Of a stretch of 64,000 nucleotides of DNA, positions 39,321-50,227 are shown in pieces. Origin of the DNA: Ehrlichia japonica (lineage in GTDB: Bacteria; Pseudomonadota; Alphaproteobacteria; Rickettsiales; Anaplasmataceae); contig NZ_CP007474.1 in the NCBI RefSeq assembly GCF_000632845.1, positions 248,001 through 312,000 of the forward strand, in the 5' to 3' direction. Below the pieces are notes generated by a model. That model was given only the letters and a program-made list of their open reading frames with translations, was not told the DNA's origin and did no database searches. Both the position numbers and the translations under genes were made by a program. Within the stretch, counting starts at the first letter, position 1, and each line of letters starts with the position of its first letter.

Positions 39321-40237
39321 TCTAGTAAAATGATTCCTATTGTGTAAGTAATTTTGTTAAATTTTTAGTAGAAAAATTGTTGCAATTTATGTAATCAGAA
39401 AAAGTATAGAAGTAAATAAGATATATTCTACTACTTAATTCGCTATGTTATAGGTTTGCAAAGCTTGTTTCCATTGAATTAGCTAAAGATTTTTTGTTTT
39501 GTTACGGAATTTACAATGTAGTTAGTTGATATAATGTATTCTTAAAATGTTATATTAGTGGAAATATAGAAAAAAAGTTGTATATCTACTATATTGTGTT
39601 CTAGGTGTATCGAATGATATATCAAACCAGTTGTGGTTTTTCTGTTGGGAAAATAATTACTGATGGGAATAAGTTCACTATTTCAGACTGTATACAGAAA
39701 TTCATTGATAAGTCTATATAAATCTATTTTAGAATCAATATATTATGGGTGATGTTAAATAGATAATATGTAGTAAGATGTATTACAGTGATGGTGTCAA
39801 CTTTATTTCGTTGGTTTATTAGCTCTGAAAGTAAAATAGTATTGTGAGCATATAGAATAAGTATGGTAAGTGAGGTGTATATTTATCAAGTAGGTATTTT
39901 TGTGATTAATATACGTGAGTTTATTTATAAAAATGAAAAGATACTTATTAAGGGTTATGTATCTTAATAAATGAAGTGATTTAGAAATCTTAGTTGTGCT
40001 GTTCAGTGATCATGACATATAGTAACAGTAGTTGAATTGCTAACAATTTAGGATTAATTTCTAGATTTTTAAAGATTTTGCTTGTTTTTTGTTAATAAGT
40101 ATTAGTGCTATTTATTATTAGTTTTTTGAAAAATTGTAAGCTATATATATGAACTTGTTTAACATAGGAATTATATTGACTCGCTGTGTTATTGTGATAG
40201 CCTAATTATGTTTATTATTTAAATATTATTTTTTGTA
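39321..40237. other. 0.9-kb spacer before sdhA
   Basis: There is no gene I can support. A 35-codon frame at 39614-39721 has protein-like composition and could be a gene relic. A perfect 8-bp inverted repeat, TTATTAAG / CTTAATAA, occurs at 39945-39970. sdhC and sdhD are not here. Confidence 0.4.
39945..39970. repeat. Inverted repeat similar to one after ctaA
   Basis: Arms TTATTAAG (39945-39952) and CTTAATAA (39963-39970). About 24 of 27 bases around it (AAGGGTT...TATCTTAATAAATGA) match 17968-17994, also in a spacer. It may be a small dispersed element or chance. Confidence 0.3.
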
Positions 40238-42034
40238 ATGTCTAGTTCTGCATATGATATTATAGATCATGAATATGATGTTGTAATAGTAGGAGCTGGA
40301 GGAGCAGGATTAAGAGCAACTTTTGGTATGACTAATGTTGGATTATCAGTTGCGTGTATATCTAAAGTCTTTCCTACACGAAGTCATACAGTAGCAGCTC
40401 AAGGTGGTATCAGTGCTGCATTAGGTAATATTTCTGAAGATGACTGGAGATGGCATATGTTTGATACAGTCAAAGGTTCAGATTGGCTTGGGGATCAAGA
40501 TGCTATTGAATACATGTGTAAAAATGCGGCAGAAGCTGTAATTGAGCTTGAGCGTTATGGAGTTCCTTTTTCCCGTACTAATGATGGTAAAATATATCAA
40601 CGTCCTTTTGGTGGAATGACTACAGAATTTGGTAAGGGTAAGCCAGCAGTGCGTACATGTGCTGCATCTGATAAGACAGGTCATGCAATACTTCATACAT
40701 TGTATCAACAGTCTTTAAAATATAATGCTAAATTTTTTGTAGAATATCTTGCTATTGATTTAATAATGGATGAAGAAGGCCAGTGTAAGGGTGTATTAGC
40801 ATGGTCCTTATGTGATGGTACATTACACCGGTTCCGTGCTCACATCGTTGTTCTTGCTACAGGTGGTTACGGTAGGATATATTTTTCTGCTACTAGCGCA
40901 CATACTTGTACTGGTGATGGGGGAGGTATGGTGTCCCGTATTAATTTACCACTGGAAGATATGGAATTTGTACAATTTCACCCAACTGGAATATATGGTG
41001 CTGGATGCTTGATAACGGAAGGTTGCAGAGGGGAAGGTGGATATTTACTTAATTCTGAAGGAGAAAGATTTATGGAGCGTTATGCTCCAAAAGCTAAAGA
41101 TTTAGCATCTCGTGATGTTGTGAGTAGAGCTATGACTTTAGAAATCAGAGAAGGTCGTGGTGTTGGTCCAAAAAAAGATCATGTATATTTATCTATATCT
41201 CATTTGGGTGAAAAAGTTATTAGTGAAAGATTGCCAGGTATTAGTGAAACTGCTCGTACTTTTGCTGGGGTGGATGTTATAAAAGAGCCAATCCCAGTTT
41301 TGCCAACTGTTCATTATAATATGGGAGGTATCCCTACAAATTATCATGGTGAAGTTGTAACTTTAACTAATGGTAAGGAACAAGTAGTACCAGGACTATT
41401 TGCTATAGGAGAAGCAGCTTGTGTTTCTGTACATGGAGCTAATCGTTTAGGATCTAATTCATTGCTTGATTTAGTGGTTTTTGGAAGAGCGGCAGCAATT
41501 AGAGCTAAAGAATTAGTGAAACCTGGTATGTTACATGCTCCAGTTAAGAAGTCATCGGAAGAGTGGATAATTGATAGATTTGATGCGTTGAGATTTTCAA
41601 AAGGAAGTTTACGTGTATCAGAGATACGTAGTAATATGCAAAATGTGATGCAAAATCATGCAGCTGTTTTCCGTACAGAAGAAGTACTTGAAGAAGGCAA
41701 GGAAAAGATTAAAAGTGTTGCTAAATCTCTGTCTGAAATTGCGGTTGAGGATAGGAGTATGATATGGAATAGTGATTTAGTTGAAGCCTTAGAGCTAACT
41801 AATATGATGCCACAAGCAGTTGTAACAATGGAATGTGCTGCGAATCGTCAGGAAAGTAGAGGTGCTCATGCACGTGAAGATTTTCCTGATCGTGATGATA
41901 AAAATTGGATGAAGCATAGCTTGGCATGGTATAATTCTACAAATTGTTCTGTGAGGATAAAATATAAGGATGTTGCTAAGACAACTTTAACAGATGACGT
42001 TCAGTATTTTCCTCCACAAAAAAGGGTATATTAA
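40238..42034 (+). CDS. sdhA: Succinate dehydrogenase flavoprotein subunit
   Basis: SdhA oxidises succinate to fumarate in complex II on the inner membrane. The 598-aa protein has the FAD-binding motif [12 protein letters not shown], the covalent-FAD region [16 protein letters not shown], the active-site segment [15 protein letters not shown] and [14 protein letters not shown]. It is followed by sdhB after 36 bases; the two form an operon. The membrane-anchor genes sdhCD lie outside the window. Confidence 0.98.
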   Translation: MSSSAYDIIDHEYDVVIVGAGGAGLRATFGMTNVGLSVACISKVFPTRSHTVAAQGGISAALGNISEDDWRWHMFDTVKGSDWLGDQDAIEYMCKNAAEAVIELERYGVPFSRTNDGKIYQRPFGGMTTEFGKGKPAVRTCAASDKTGHAILHTLYQQSLKYNAKFFVEYLAIDLIMDEEGQCKGVLAWSLCDGTLHRFRAHIVVLATGGYGRIYFSATSAHTCTGDGGGMVSRINLPLEDMEFVQFHPTGIYGAGCLITEGCRGEGGYLLNSEGERFMERYAPKAKDLASRDVVSRAMTLEIREGRGVGPKKDHVYLSISHLGEKVISERLPGISETARTFAGVDVIKEPIPVLPTVHYNMGGIPTNYHGEVVTLTNGKEQVVPGLFAIGEAACVSVHGANRLGSNSLLDLVVFGRAAAIRAKELVKPGMLHAPVKKSSEEWIIDRFDALRFSKGSLRVSEIRSNMQNVMQNHAAVFRTEEVLEEGKEKIKSVAKSLSEIAVEDRSMIWNSDLVEALELTNMMPQAVVTMECAANRQESRGAHAREDFPDRDDKNWMKHSLAWYNSTNCSVRIKYKDVAKTTLTDDVQYFPPQKRVY

Positions 42035-42070
42035 TACTATCTCTATGGTGGTTATTTAAAAGGTTTTACT

Positions 42071-42847
42071 ATGGTTCAGTTTTTTTTACCTAGGAATTCT
42101 AAAATTAATAAAAATGGTAAAGTCCATTCTGCCCATGAAGGAGCAAAGAATGTGAAGTGTTTTAAAATATATAGATGGTCTCCAGATGATGACGAAAATC
42201 CAAGAATTGATACATTCTTTATAGATCTTGATGAATGTGGGCAAATGGTACTTGATGCTTTGATAAAGATTAAGAATGAAGTTGATGCTACATTAACATT
42301 TAGGAGATCATGTAGAGAAGGCATATGTGGTTCATGTGCGATGAATATTGATGGTACTAATACTTTAGCCTGTACAAAAGCAATTTCAGATATTAAATCA
42401 GATGTAAATATTTATCCTTTACCACATATGCATGTTATAAAGGATTTAGTCCCTGATTTAAGTAATTTTTATAAACAATATGAATCAGTTACTCCATGGA
42501 TACAAGCTAAAGAACCTAGTCATAACAAAGAAAGGTTACAAACAATAGAAGATAGAAGTAAATTGGATGGAATATACGATTGTATATTATGTGCATGTTG
42601 TAGTACTGGTTGTCCTAGTTATTGGTGGAACTCAGATAAATATTTAGGACCAGCAGCGTTGTTGCAAGCTTATAGATGGCTTATTGATAGCAGAGATGAA
42701 GCATCAGATAGTAGATTGGATATGCTTGATGATGCATTCAAGTTATATCGTTGTCATACTATTATGAACTGTACTAAGACTTGTCCTAAAGGGTTGAATC
42801 CAGCAAAAGCAATTGCTCATATAAAACAAATGATGGTAACAAGGTAA
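42071..42847 (+). CDS. sdhB: Succinate dehydrogenase iron-sulfur subunit
   Basis: SdhB passes electrons from FAD to quinone through three clusters. The 258-aa protein has the [2Fe-2S] site [16 protein letters not shown] with a later Cys in TLAC. The C-terminal [4Fe-4S] and [3Fe-4S] cysteines are in [16 protein letters not shown] and [12 protein letters not shown]. The N-terminal ~25 residues extend past the E. coli form, as in mitochondria and alphaproteobacteria. The 660-base downstream spacer contains repeats. Confidence 0.98.
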   Translation: MVQFFLPRNSKINKNGKVHSAHEGAKNVKCFKIYRWSPDDDENPRIDTFFIDLDECGQMVLDALIKIKNEVDATLTFRRSCREGICGSCAMNIDGTNTLACTKAISDIKSDVNIYPLPHMHVIKDLVPDLSNFYKQYESVTPWIQAKEPSHNKERLQTIEDRSKLDGIYDCILCACCSTGCPSYWWNSDKYLGPAALLQAYRWLIDSRDEASDSRLDMLDDAFKLYRCHTIMNCTKTCPKGLNPAKAIAHIKQMMVTR

Positions 42848-43506
42848 TACAAAGAGTATTATTAAAGTTAAGTTTTTTAATAATTAATCTTGATTGATTA
42901 TAAAATAAAGTTACACATCTTAGTGTGTTGTATTTTGTATAGTTGTTTTTTTAAATGCTGTAATCTTATAGTGAGGAAAAGTATAGAGAAAAAATGTATT
43001 CTCAAAGTATTATAGCTTATACAGGGTAAAAGTAGAAATAGAGAAGGCAATTCTAGGTACTTGATTGTCTAGCTGTAATTTTTATAAAATTTTTTATTAC
43101 ATGACTGTAGATTTTGTAGAAACTAGAATGATTTTTAAGTTATGATAAAACATGATTTTAGTTGATTTATATAGTATGTCCTCAAAGTATTATATCTTAT
43201 AGAGGGTAAAAGTAGAAATAGAGAAGGCAATTCTAGGTACTTGATTGTGTAGTTGTAATTTTTATAAAATTTTTTACTATATGGTTGTGGATTTTGTAAA
43301 AATTTGGATGATTTTTAGTGTTCTTATTAGATGTAATTTATAGTAAAGAAAAAACTTTTAATTTTTTTGTTATAGCGTCAAATAGTTTGAAATTCTGTAA
43401 TATGCTTTTTATCATATATATAAATAGCTGATTATAATTTTAAAAGCTTGATCTGGTATGAGCAATTGTTAGTATTAAGTGTGGATAATTAAGGTGTAGG
43501 GGAATT
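42848..43506. other. sdhB-thyX spacer with a direct repeat
   Basis: There is no gene. Two copies of a ~130-base element occur (43001 and 43191), described separately. The remainder is AT-rich. Confidence 0.5.
43001..43322. repeat. Two direct copies of a ~135-bp spacer element
   Basis: The copies start at 43001 and 43191 (period 190). They share CTCAAAGTATTATA, then GGGTAAAAGTAGAAATAGAG, GGCAATTCTAGGTACTTGAT and a long AT-rich tail, with scattered substitutions. AGGGT...CAATT also loosely resembles the last codons of sdhB, so the element may be an old copy of the sdhB 3' end. Confidence 0.85.
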
Positions 43507-44370
43507 ATGGAATCAATGGAATCAGCGGTTACAAGACGTATAGTTGTTCCTGAGTTAGAAAAAATTCTTTATAAGGAGCATAAAGTTTTAGATAAAGGAT
43601 TTGTTAGGCTGGTTGATTATATGGGATCTGATGAATCTGTAGTACAAGCTGCTAGAATATCTTATGGCAGGGGTACTAAGAGTGTAAGTCAAGATGCTGC
43701 ATTGATTAGTTATTTGATGCGTCATTCACACACTACTCCATTTGAAATGTGTGAAATAAAATTTCATATTAAGTTACCTATATTTGTTGCAAGGCAATGG
43801 GTACGTCACCGTACTGCAAATGTAAATGAATATTCTGCAAGGTATTCTGTATTAGATCATGAATTCTACATTCCAGAATATGATCAAATAGCAAAACAAT
43901 CTGAAGATAATGCTCAAGGTAGAGGAAGTAATTTATCTGATGAAGATGCTAAATATGTTGCTGATCTTTTAGTACATGATTCTAATATGGTATATGAAAC
44001 TTATAATAAGTTTTTAGAGAAAAGTGTTTCTAGGGAAATAGCACGTGTTAATCTTACTTTAAATTATTATACTGAGTGGTATTGGAAAATAGATTTACAT
44101 AATTTATTACACTTCTTGAAGTTAAGGTCTGAGGCGAATGCTCAATATGAAATTAGACTGTATGCAAAAACTATGTTGGATATTGTAAAAAAATGGGTTC
44201 CATTAACTTATACAGCTTTTGTTGAGTATTGTTTAGAATCCCAAAATTTTTCAAAGAGTGCATTGGATGTTGTTAGAAAATTAATTGCTGGGGAAAAAAT
44301 TGTTCGAGAAGATACTAGTATTGGAAAAAGGGAATGGAGAGAATTAATGGCTATTTTAAAGCCTGAATAA
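43507..44370 (+). CDS. thyX: FAD-dependent thymidylate synthase
   Basis: It methylates dUMP to dTMP using methylene-tetrahydrofolate, NADPH and FAD. The 287-aa protein has the ThyX motif [11 protein letters not shown] (Arg100-Ser110; RHR-x7-S), and [16 protein letters not shown] upstream. ATG at 43507 follows GGGGAA. Use of ThyX rather than ThyA is standard in Rickettsiales. It works with Dcd (dUMP precursor) and GlyA/FolD (folate) encoded elsewhere in the window. Confidence 0.97.
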   Translation: MESMESAVTRRIVVPELEKILYKEHKVLDKGFVRLVDYMGSDESVVQAARISYGRGTKSVSQDAALISYLMRHSHTTPFEMCEIKFHIKLPIFVARQWVRHRTANVNEYSARYSVLDHEFYIPEYDQIAKQSEDNAQGRGSNLSDEDAKYVADLLVHDSNMVYETYNKFLEKSVSREIARVNLTLNYYTEWYWKIDLHNLLHFLKLRSEANAQYEIRLYAKTMLDIVKKWVPLTYTAFVEYCLESQNFSKSALDVVRKLIAGEKIVREDTSIGKREWRELMAILKPE

Positions 44371-44697
44371 ATTTTTTAGATAGTTCATATACCTGCGTTA
44401 TTGTGTTAACATAATAGTACTTAATAGTAATTTAAGTACTTTGGACTTTGAATCTATAAAGCTTGCGATTGGAATTTTATAAGATAAATGCTATGGTTAA
44501 TGTCTTTATCCTCATTAAATTTTTTATATATTTGTGTTGTTATAGATTAAAAAATTTTCTAGAAAGTCATAGTAAAGTAAAATTGGTTTTTTTTAATATC
44601 AGTTTTAAAAAGCTAGTATTATTAATTATCTACAATAATTTTATATGGAATGTTATATTAGTAATATGTTTATTAATTAAGGGTTTTGTTTTAGTGT
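44371..44697. other. Spacer without a supported gene
   Basis: These 327 bases lie between thyX and the MFS gene. A 97-codon frame (44463-44756) overlaps the MFS start; its composition is that of translated AT-rich spacer, so I do not call it. Confidence 0.4.
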
Positions 44698-45909
44698 ATG
44701 AAAATTTTAAAGAGAAATATTTTAATTCTTATTATTACAGTTATTATTCTGTCTGATATATCTTCAGATATATATCTACCTAGCTTACCGAAGATTAGTG
44801 ATTTTTTTGCCGTAGATTACACTATTGCACAATTGACAATTAGCTTGAACTTAGTTGGAATCTCTATTTCAGGATTGTTGTATGGTCCATTATCTGATTA
44901 TTATGGACGTAGGCCTATTATGTTGTTGGGTGTGGGAATATTTATGTTGGCAAGCATAGCATGTTGTTTTGCTAATGATATTATTGTATTAATCATTATG
45001 CGTTTTGTCCAGGGTTTTGGTGCGGGTGTAGCTGGAGTTGTTGGATATGCTATTATCAAGGATATGTATTCTGGAAGTGAGTGTGCTAAAAATATTTCCA
45101 TAGTAAATATGGCAGTAGCATTATCTCCAGTACTGGGTCCAATTTTAGGTAGTGCTATTATAGCACATGGTTATCATTGGAATGTGTTGTTTATAATAAT
45201 ATCCATAATGGCAATACTAGTTTTAGGATGTTTATTTGTGTTCTTGAAAGAAACTATTATTCTTGGAAAAATTGATAGTAATATCTCTTTCTTATCAGTT
45301 ATGCGAAAGTATAAAGAACTGATTTTAAATATTAGGTTTTGTGGTTTTGCTTTAATTCAAAGTTTTACTATTATGTGGATTTGGTCATGTATAGCTAATT
45401 TGCCATTTATTTTTGTAAAAGATATGGGAGTACCTGTTAGTTATTATGGTTATTTTGTTGCTATTAATGTGGCTGCTTATATTGTTGGTGCAGTTTTAAA
45501 TCAAAGATTTGTTGAGAGATTTGGAATAAATAATATGTTACTTTTAGGATTGATTTTAACTACTTTATCAGATATGAGTGTCCTTATACTCTATCAGATG
45601 CTTGAAATTACTCCTTTGTTAGCGGAAATTATGTGGATTCCATCTGGTATGGGTATTGCTTTTATTCTTGGAAATAATATGACTGCTGCTTTTTCTGAAA
45701 TTAGAGAGCCGGGTATAGGTTCTGCGTTTATTCTGTTCTTACAAACAATTTTTGGTGCACTTGGTATTTATATTTTAGGGTGTTTTTATGATGGCACTCT
45801 AATTCCAGTGATACTGTTTCCAATAATTTGTTCTGTCATTTGTATTGTTATATATGTTCTTTTAAGAATGAGTGGTAAAGATAATAAATCTGAATTTATC
45901 AGTGTATAA
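44698..45909 (+). CDS. Bcr/CflA-type multidrug MFS transporter
   Basis: This 12-helix major facilitator efflux protein (403 aa) is probably a drug/H+ antiporter. It shows the Bcr/CflA N-terminus (SSDIYLPSLPKISDFFAVD) in helix 1, motif A GPLSDYYGRRPIMLLG between helices 2 and 3 and motif C-like SPVLGPILGSAI in helix 5. The substrate cannot be read from sequence. It is convergent with ruvB across repeats. Confidence 0.92.
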   Translation: MKILKRNILILIITVIILSDISSDIYLPSLPKISDFFAVDYTIAQLTISLNLVGISISGLLYGPLSDYYGRRPIMLLGVGIFMLASIACCFANDIIVLIIMRFVQGFGAGVAGVVGYAIIKDMYSGSECAKNISIVNMAVALSPVLGPILGSAIIAHGYHWNVLFIIISIMAILVLGCLFVFLKETIILGKIDSNISFLSVMRKYKELILNIRFCGFALIQSFTIMWIWSCIANLPFIFVKDMGVPVSYYGYFVAINVAAYIVGAVLNQRFVERFGINNMLLLGLILTTLSDMSVLILYQMLEITPLLAEIMWIPSGMGIAFILGNNMTAAFSEIREPGIGSAFILFLQTIFGALGIYILGCFYDGTLIPVILFPIICSVICIVIYVLLRMSGKDNKSEFISV

Positions 45910-46275
45910 CTGATGTTTTGTTTTAGAAATAGAAGGTTAATACTAGGTATTTAATTTTTTTACATCTAATAAAGATTTTCTATAGCTATTTATGGTGTTT
46001 TATTAGTTCGTATAATCAATAATTTATTTGCTCTTAATATATGTTTGTTCTTTTTTTAGAGATAGAAATTGGATTGTGGTACTAATGTAGTTAAAAGTTT
46101 TCTATAGCTTTTATAGCGTTTTATTAGTTTGTACAATAAATGATTTATTTGCTCTTAATATATGTTTATTCTTTTTTTAGAGATAGAAATTGGATTGTGG
46201 TACTAATGTAGTTAAAAGTTTTCTATAGTTTTATAGCGTTTTATTAGTTTGTATAATAAATGATTTTATTTACGC
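45910..46275. repeat. Three tandem ~121-bp copies adjoining the ruvB 3' end
   Basis: TTTTCTATAG marks the copies at 45976, 46098 and 46219 (periods 122 and 121). The unit TTATTTGCTCTTAATATATG...GTTC resembles the ruvB end itself (TTATTTACGCTTAAATATACGCTTGTTC, 46265-46293), so the units appear to be decayed duplicates of the ruvB 3' end plus spacer. No other gene is present. Confidence 0.85.
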
Positions 46276-47265
46276 TTAAATATACGCTTGTTCCCTAAGA
46301 TGAGATATTGCTTTTTCTGTAATTACTCTACCACGTGGTGTGCGTTGTATAAAATTTATTTTTATAAGATATGGTTCTATAGTTTCCTCTATATTTCCTG
46401 TATCTTCTGATAATCCGGAAGATATAGTGTCTATTCCAGTTGGATTATTAGAGTCATATATGAATTTTAAATATTGAATATCTTGCCTATCTAATCCTAG
46501 CTTATCAATGCCTAAACGTAGTAGTGCTTTATCAGCAAATGCATCTGTAATAATTTTGTTATGTTCTATTACTTCTATAAAATCTCGTATTCTACGTAGT
46601 AATCTAAGTGCAATTCTAGGTGTCCCACGAGACCTAAGAGAAATTTCTTGTGCCCCACTATCAGAAATATTTATCTTAATAACTTTTGCAGCACGTTGTA
46701 TTACTTTCATAAGTTCTTCAGTTGAATAGAATTCTAAATGTATTGGTATACCAAAACGATCACGTAATGGATTTGATAGTAAACCAATTCGTGTTGTGGC
46801 TCCAATTAGTGTAAATGGTGGTAAGTCTACTCTTAAGGTACGTGCTCCACATCCTTCTCCCACTATTATATCTAGACAAAAATCTTCCATTGCAGAGTAT
46901 AATATTTCTTCTATGTTGCGATTTAAGCGATGTATTTCATCTATAAATAGTATATCTTTTGCCTGAAGGTTAGTGAGTATTGCAGCTAAATCTCCCGCTT
47001 TACTTAGTAGTGGTCCAGCTGTTGATCGAAAATTTACTTTTAGTTCTTTTGCTATTATATGTGCTAATGTTGTTTTCCCAAGTCCTGGTGGGCCATATAA
47101 TAGTACGTGATCCATTGATTCTTTACGTGTATAAGCTGCATTTATGAAAATTTTGAGATTATTAACTATGCTACTTTGTCCTATAAAATCGTCTAATAGA
47201 TTGGGTCTCATTGAGACATTTTGTTGATCTTCTAAGCATTCAGTGCTTTGCAATATATTTTTCAT
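46276..47265 (-). CDS. ruvB: Holliday junction helicase RuvB
   Basis: This AAA+ motor drives branch migration with RuvA. The 329-aa protein has Walker [11 protein letters not shown] (57-66), Walker [11 protein letters not shown], sensor 1 IGATTR, the Arg finger region NPLRDRFGI and a C-terminal winged helix ([12 protein letters not shown]). It is transcribed in the same direction as ruvA but separated from it by ~600 bases, unlike the usual ruvAB operon. Confidence 0.98.
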   Translation of the reverse strand: MKNILQSTECLEDQQNVSMRPNLLDDFIGQSSIVNNLKIFINAAYTRKESMDHVLLYGPPGLGKTTLAHIIAKELKVNFRSTAGPLLSKAGDLAAILTNLQAKDILFIDEIHRLNRNIEEILYSAMEDFCLDIIVGEGCGARTLRVDLPPFTLIGATTRIGLLSNPLRDRFGIPIHLEFYSTEELMKVIQRAAKVIKINISDSGAQEISLRSRGTPRIALRLLRRIRDFIEVIEHNKIITDAFADKALLRLGIDKLGLDRQDIQYLKFIYDSNNPTGIDTISSGLSEDTGNIEETIEPYLIKINFIQRTPRGRVITEKAISHLREQAYI

Positions 47266-47862
47266 AAAGTGTTCTTTATTATGTTTTCTTCTGAAGTATA
47301 ATAGTATGATACTCTATTATAGATAAATTTGTACTTTCTTTATAATTAAAAGAATAATGACTATTATGTTTTTCATATTGCAAGATAAGGAAGTCAGTAT
47401 GCAAAAAAGGTGCAGCTGTATACATGATCTATGGCTATTTTAATACATCTTATATATAGGATGTAGTTTTTGTAAATAATTTTAAATATCTTTATACTTT
47501 TTGTATGTAGTCAAAATATCAAAATTTGTGAAGTTAATGTAACTATTATTTCATTTGAAATAAGATATTAATAACTAAATGGTAGATAATGATATGGGGT
47601 TTCTACTTATTATTAAATAAAAGAATACTGTTATAGTATACTTTAAAATAATGAATTCATGAGTATTAGGGATGTTATGTTAGAATTACTTACTATTTGA
47701 TCCTCAGATAATTACAGTATTTACTGCTATATAAATTATTAGTTATAGTTTTAAGGTGAAAATCTGTATGGTTTTTTAATATATTCTAACATTTTTTATA
47801 ATCTAAGTTTATGTACAAGAAAATTTACATGTTTTGTGTAACTTTGTGACTTACAGTCTTAT
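47266..47862. other. ruvA-ruvB spacer without a gene
   Basis: These 597 AT-rich bases contain no gene, RNA or clear repeat. A TATTATACT-like -10 lies about 45 bases before ruvB, so ruvB may have its own promoter. Confidence 0.4.
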
Positions 47863-48438
47863 TTATTGGGAAAGTTTTTGTAATGCTTTTCTTATAACTT
47901 CTTGTATGGTGTCGTTAGGAAAATTAGATTTTATTTCTTGTACTACATTAAAAGCTTTTAATTTGTCATAACCTAAACTTATAAGAGCAGCCAAAGAATC
48001 GTCTTCTTTTATTGTAAAAGGTTTTTCTAGTTGTACTTTACTAATTTGATATTGAAGCTCAGTTACAATACGTCCTGCAAGTTTTTCTCCTATGCCATTT
48101 CCTCTAAATGCATTTTTATTATTGTTTGCTACTGCAGAAAAGATTTGTTCTGGTGATAATTTACTTAATATTGACATTGCTGTTTTATAATTAATTCCAT
48201 TTATTGTAACTAACATTCTCATGTAGTCTTGTTCTTGTTTATCTAAAAATCCATATAATTGAGTTAGATTATCTCTATTTACGTAAGTTTCTATATAAAG
48301 TTTAATATTGTTTCCGATTTTACAAGTTTGTAAGACTTTATGTGAAACTTGAATTATGTACCCGACATTGCCCACATTTAATATAATATGGTTGTTGTGT
48401 ACTTCTTCTATAATGCCTGTAAGATTACCTATCAACAC
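47863..48438 (-). CDS. ruvA: Holliday junction protein RuvA
   Basis: This tetrameric protein binds Holliday junctions and loads RuvB. The 191-aa protein has the N-terminal OB fold (MLIGNLTGIIEEV), helix-hairpin-helix segments (LVTINGINYKTAMSILS; RGNGIGEKLAGRIV), a linker and a C-terminal RuvB-binding domain (DDSLAALISLGYDK). The second HhH is unusual in reading RGNGIGEK rather than VPGIGKK. It starts five bases after ccmC ends, so they form an operon. Confidence 0.96.
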   Translation of the reverse strand: MLIGNLTGIIEEVHNNHIILNVGNVGYIIQVSHKVLQTCKIGNNIKLYIETYVNRDNLTQLYGFLDKQEQDYMRMLVTINGINYKTAMSILSKLSPEQIFSAVANNNKNAFRGNGIGEKLAGRIVTELQYQISKVQLEKPFTIKEDDSLAALISLGYDKLKAFNVVQEIKSNFPNDTIQEVIRKALQKLSQ

Positions 48439-48443
48439 TTTCC

Positions 48444-49148
48444 TCAGAGAATATTATTTAACAAGATAAGTTTAGAATTGATTTTGCGTAAGTTAATTAG
48501 TGTATGTGACCTAAGTATTAACAATATACAGAATAGTAGACCAAGTGTAGCAAACATTGCAAAAAGAGGCATTAGCATTGAAATATCAATAGCAATTCCA
48601 CTTTTGCGTAATATGCTTGCAGGTTGATGTAATGTTGTCCATATATTGACAGAAAACTTAATTACTGGAATATTAACTGCACTGAATATAGCAAATATTG
48701 AAGCAGCTTTCATAGATCTAGCTTCATTGTCAAAAAAGTTCCATAGGGATATGTATCCTAAATAAAGAAAAAATAACACTAACATTGATGTTAAACGTGC
48801 ATCCCATACCCACCACGTTCCCCAAGTACATTTACCCCATATACTACCAGTAATTAAACATATAGATGTAAATGTTAAACCAAGAGGAGCAATGGCATGT
48901 GATATGATTGCTAGAATTACATTTCGCCACACTAGTGCTATAAAGCTGAAGACTGCTATTAATGTGTATGATCCAAGTGATATCCATGCAGATGGTACAT
49001 GTAGATACATAATACGAACAAATTCTCCTTGCTTATAATCTGTTGGAGATGAGATAAATACCATGTATAAACTACATAGCAACAGAATAAAAAACAAAAA
49101 TACTGTATACGGTAAAAGTGATCTTGTATAACGGATGAACTTACTCAT
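48444..49148 (-). CDS. ccmC: Haem exporter/handling protein CcmC
   Basis: This inner-membrane protein attaches haem to CcmE in cytochrome c maturation. The 234-aa protein has six membrane segments. The Trp-rich periplasmic motif (WGKCTWGTWWVWDARLTS, ~110-127) is typical of the CcmC/CcmF family; the length and YLHVPSAWISLGSY near residue 48 indicate CcmC. It is paired with ruvA, not with other ccm genes. Confidence 0.95.
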   Translation of the reverse strand: MSKFIRYTRSLLPYTVFLFFILLLCSLYMVFISSPTDYKQGEFVRIMYLHVPSAWISLGSYTLIAVFSFIALVWRNVILAIISHAIAPLGLTFTSICLITGSIWGKCTWGTWWVWDARLTSMLVLFFLYLGYISLWNFFDNEARSMKAASIFAIFSAVNIPVIKFSVNIWTTLHQPASILRKSGIAIDISMLMPLFAMFATLGLLFCILLILRSHTLINLRKINSKLILLNNIL

Positions 49149-49597
49149 GGTGTATAAGTAATTACATGATTACTTAACGTATCATAAATTACAATATTAG
49201 GCAATATAATATGGTGAGAGTAGTTTATTAGAATATATTTTGACAATCAAATTATTATATTTTTGTATAATTTTTTAGTTATGCAGATGTTAGTAAGTAA
49301 GTTTTAATATATTTTTATAAAAAATTTATGGTATACTGAATGTATCTTTTGTTCTTATATCCAACATGTAGTGCTTATCAATAATATGTTGTTGTGTGTG
49401 TGTTAAAAAAATTTAGTGATCAGATTTTATAGAATGCACTTCAAGTATTAAGTATGATATTCTTTTTATTAAGTTATTGCTGCATGATGTATGAAAAGTG
49501 ACATCTTTAACATTTGAATAATGAGATTTTGTGTTAAATTAAAAGCTTATACTCAAACCTTAGATGAAGATTATTGTGTTGTTTTAGGAAATGTAAG
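49149..49597. other. Spacer between divergent ccmC and gmk
   Basis: About 450 AT-rich bases with no gene. TTGACA at 49240-49245 and TATAAT-like boxes occur, but with poor spacing (20 bases). Confidence 0.35.
49586..49590 (+). promoter_or_regulatory. Ribosome-binding site deciding the gmk start
   Basis: AGGAA lies seven bases before GTG 49598. An upstream in-frame TTG (49574) lacks such a site. Confidence 0.55.
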
Positions 49598-50227
49598 GTG
49601 AATTATAATTTAAAAAGTAGAGGGATAATGTTAGTTATATCTTCTCCTTCTGGAGGTGGTAAAACTACAATATCTCATTTATTGGTTGATGAATTGCAAG
49701 ATGATCTTGTTAGATCGATTTCTATTACTACTCGTGAGCCTAGGGATGGTGAAATTGATGGTAAAGATTATTTTTTTGTAACTGAATCTGAATTCATTGA
49801 TTTGTGTAATACGGATCAGATGTTAGAATATGCAAAAGTTTTTGGAAATTATTATGGTATACCTCGTAAGTTTGTGGTCGATAATATTACTAATGGTGTT
49901 AGTGTGTTGTTCAGTATTGATTGGCAAGGAGCATTTAAATTGATTGACACTATGCGAGAACATGTAGTTAGTGTTTTCATATTACCTCCATCTATGGAAG
50001 AATTGAAAAGACGTCTATATAATCGTAGTGGGGAAAGTGATATAATAAATAAACGATTAGAAGAGGCTGCCTTTGAAATCAATCATTGTTATCATTATGA
50101 TTACATTATTATTAATCATGATGTTGAAGAAAGTGTTCATCAAATTAAATCCATTTTTACATCGGAAAGATTAAGAACCCAACGAAAGATATCTCTGAAG
50201 CAATTTGTTGATAATTGTATAAGATAG
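49598..50227 (+). CDS. gmk: Guanylate kinase
   Basis: It phosphorylates GMP to GDP with ATP. The P-loop SSPSGGGKTT (~14-23), the GMP-binding segment SITTREPRDGEIDGKDYFFV and a lid/C-terminal helix are intact. I chose GTG 49598 (209 aa) for its AGGAA site; a TTG at 49574 would add an unlikely MCCFRKCK leader, and ATG 49628 would leave only a few residues before the P-loop strand. Confidence 0.95.
   Translation: MNYNLKSRGIMLVISSPSGGGKTTISHLLVDELQDDLVRSISITTREPRDGEIDGKDYFFVTESEFIDLCNTDQMLEYAKVFGNYYGIPRKFVVDNITNGVSVLFSIDWQGAFKLIDTMREHVVSVFILPPSMEELKRRLYNRSGESDIINKRLEEAAFEINHCYHYDYIIINHDVEESVHQIKSIFTSERLRTQRKISLKQFVDNCIR

Noticed and set aside
40174-40215. TTGACT plus TAATTA as an sdhA promoter
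   Set aside because: Spacing is about 22 bases, outside the usual 16-18.
44463-44756. 97-codon plus-strand frame before the MFS gene
   Set aside because: Overlaps the MFS start, is composed of translated AT-rich spacer (F, I, Y, K, N), and has no ribosome-binding site.
49240-49275. TTGACA and TATAAT upstream of gmk
   Set aside because: Spacing is about 20 bases and the distance to gmk exceeds 300 bases; such matches are expected by chance in this composition.
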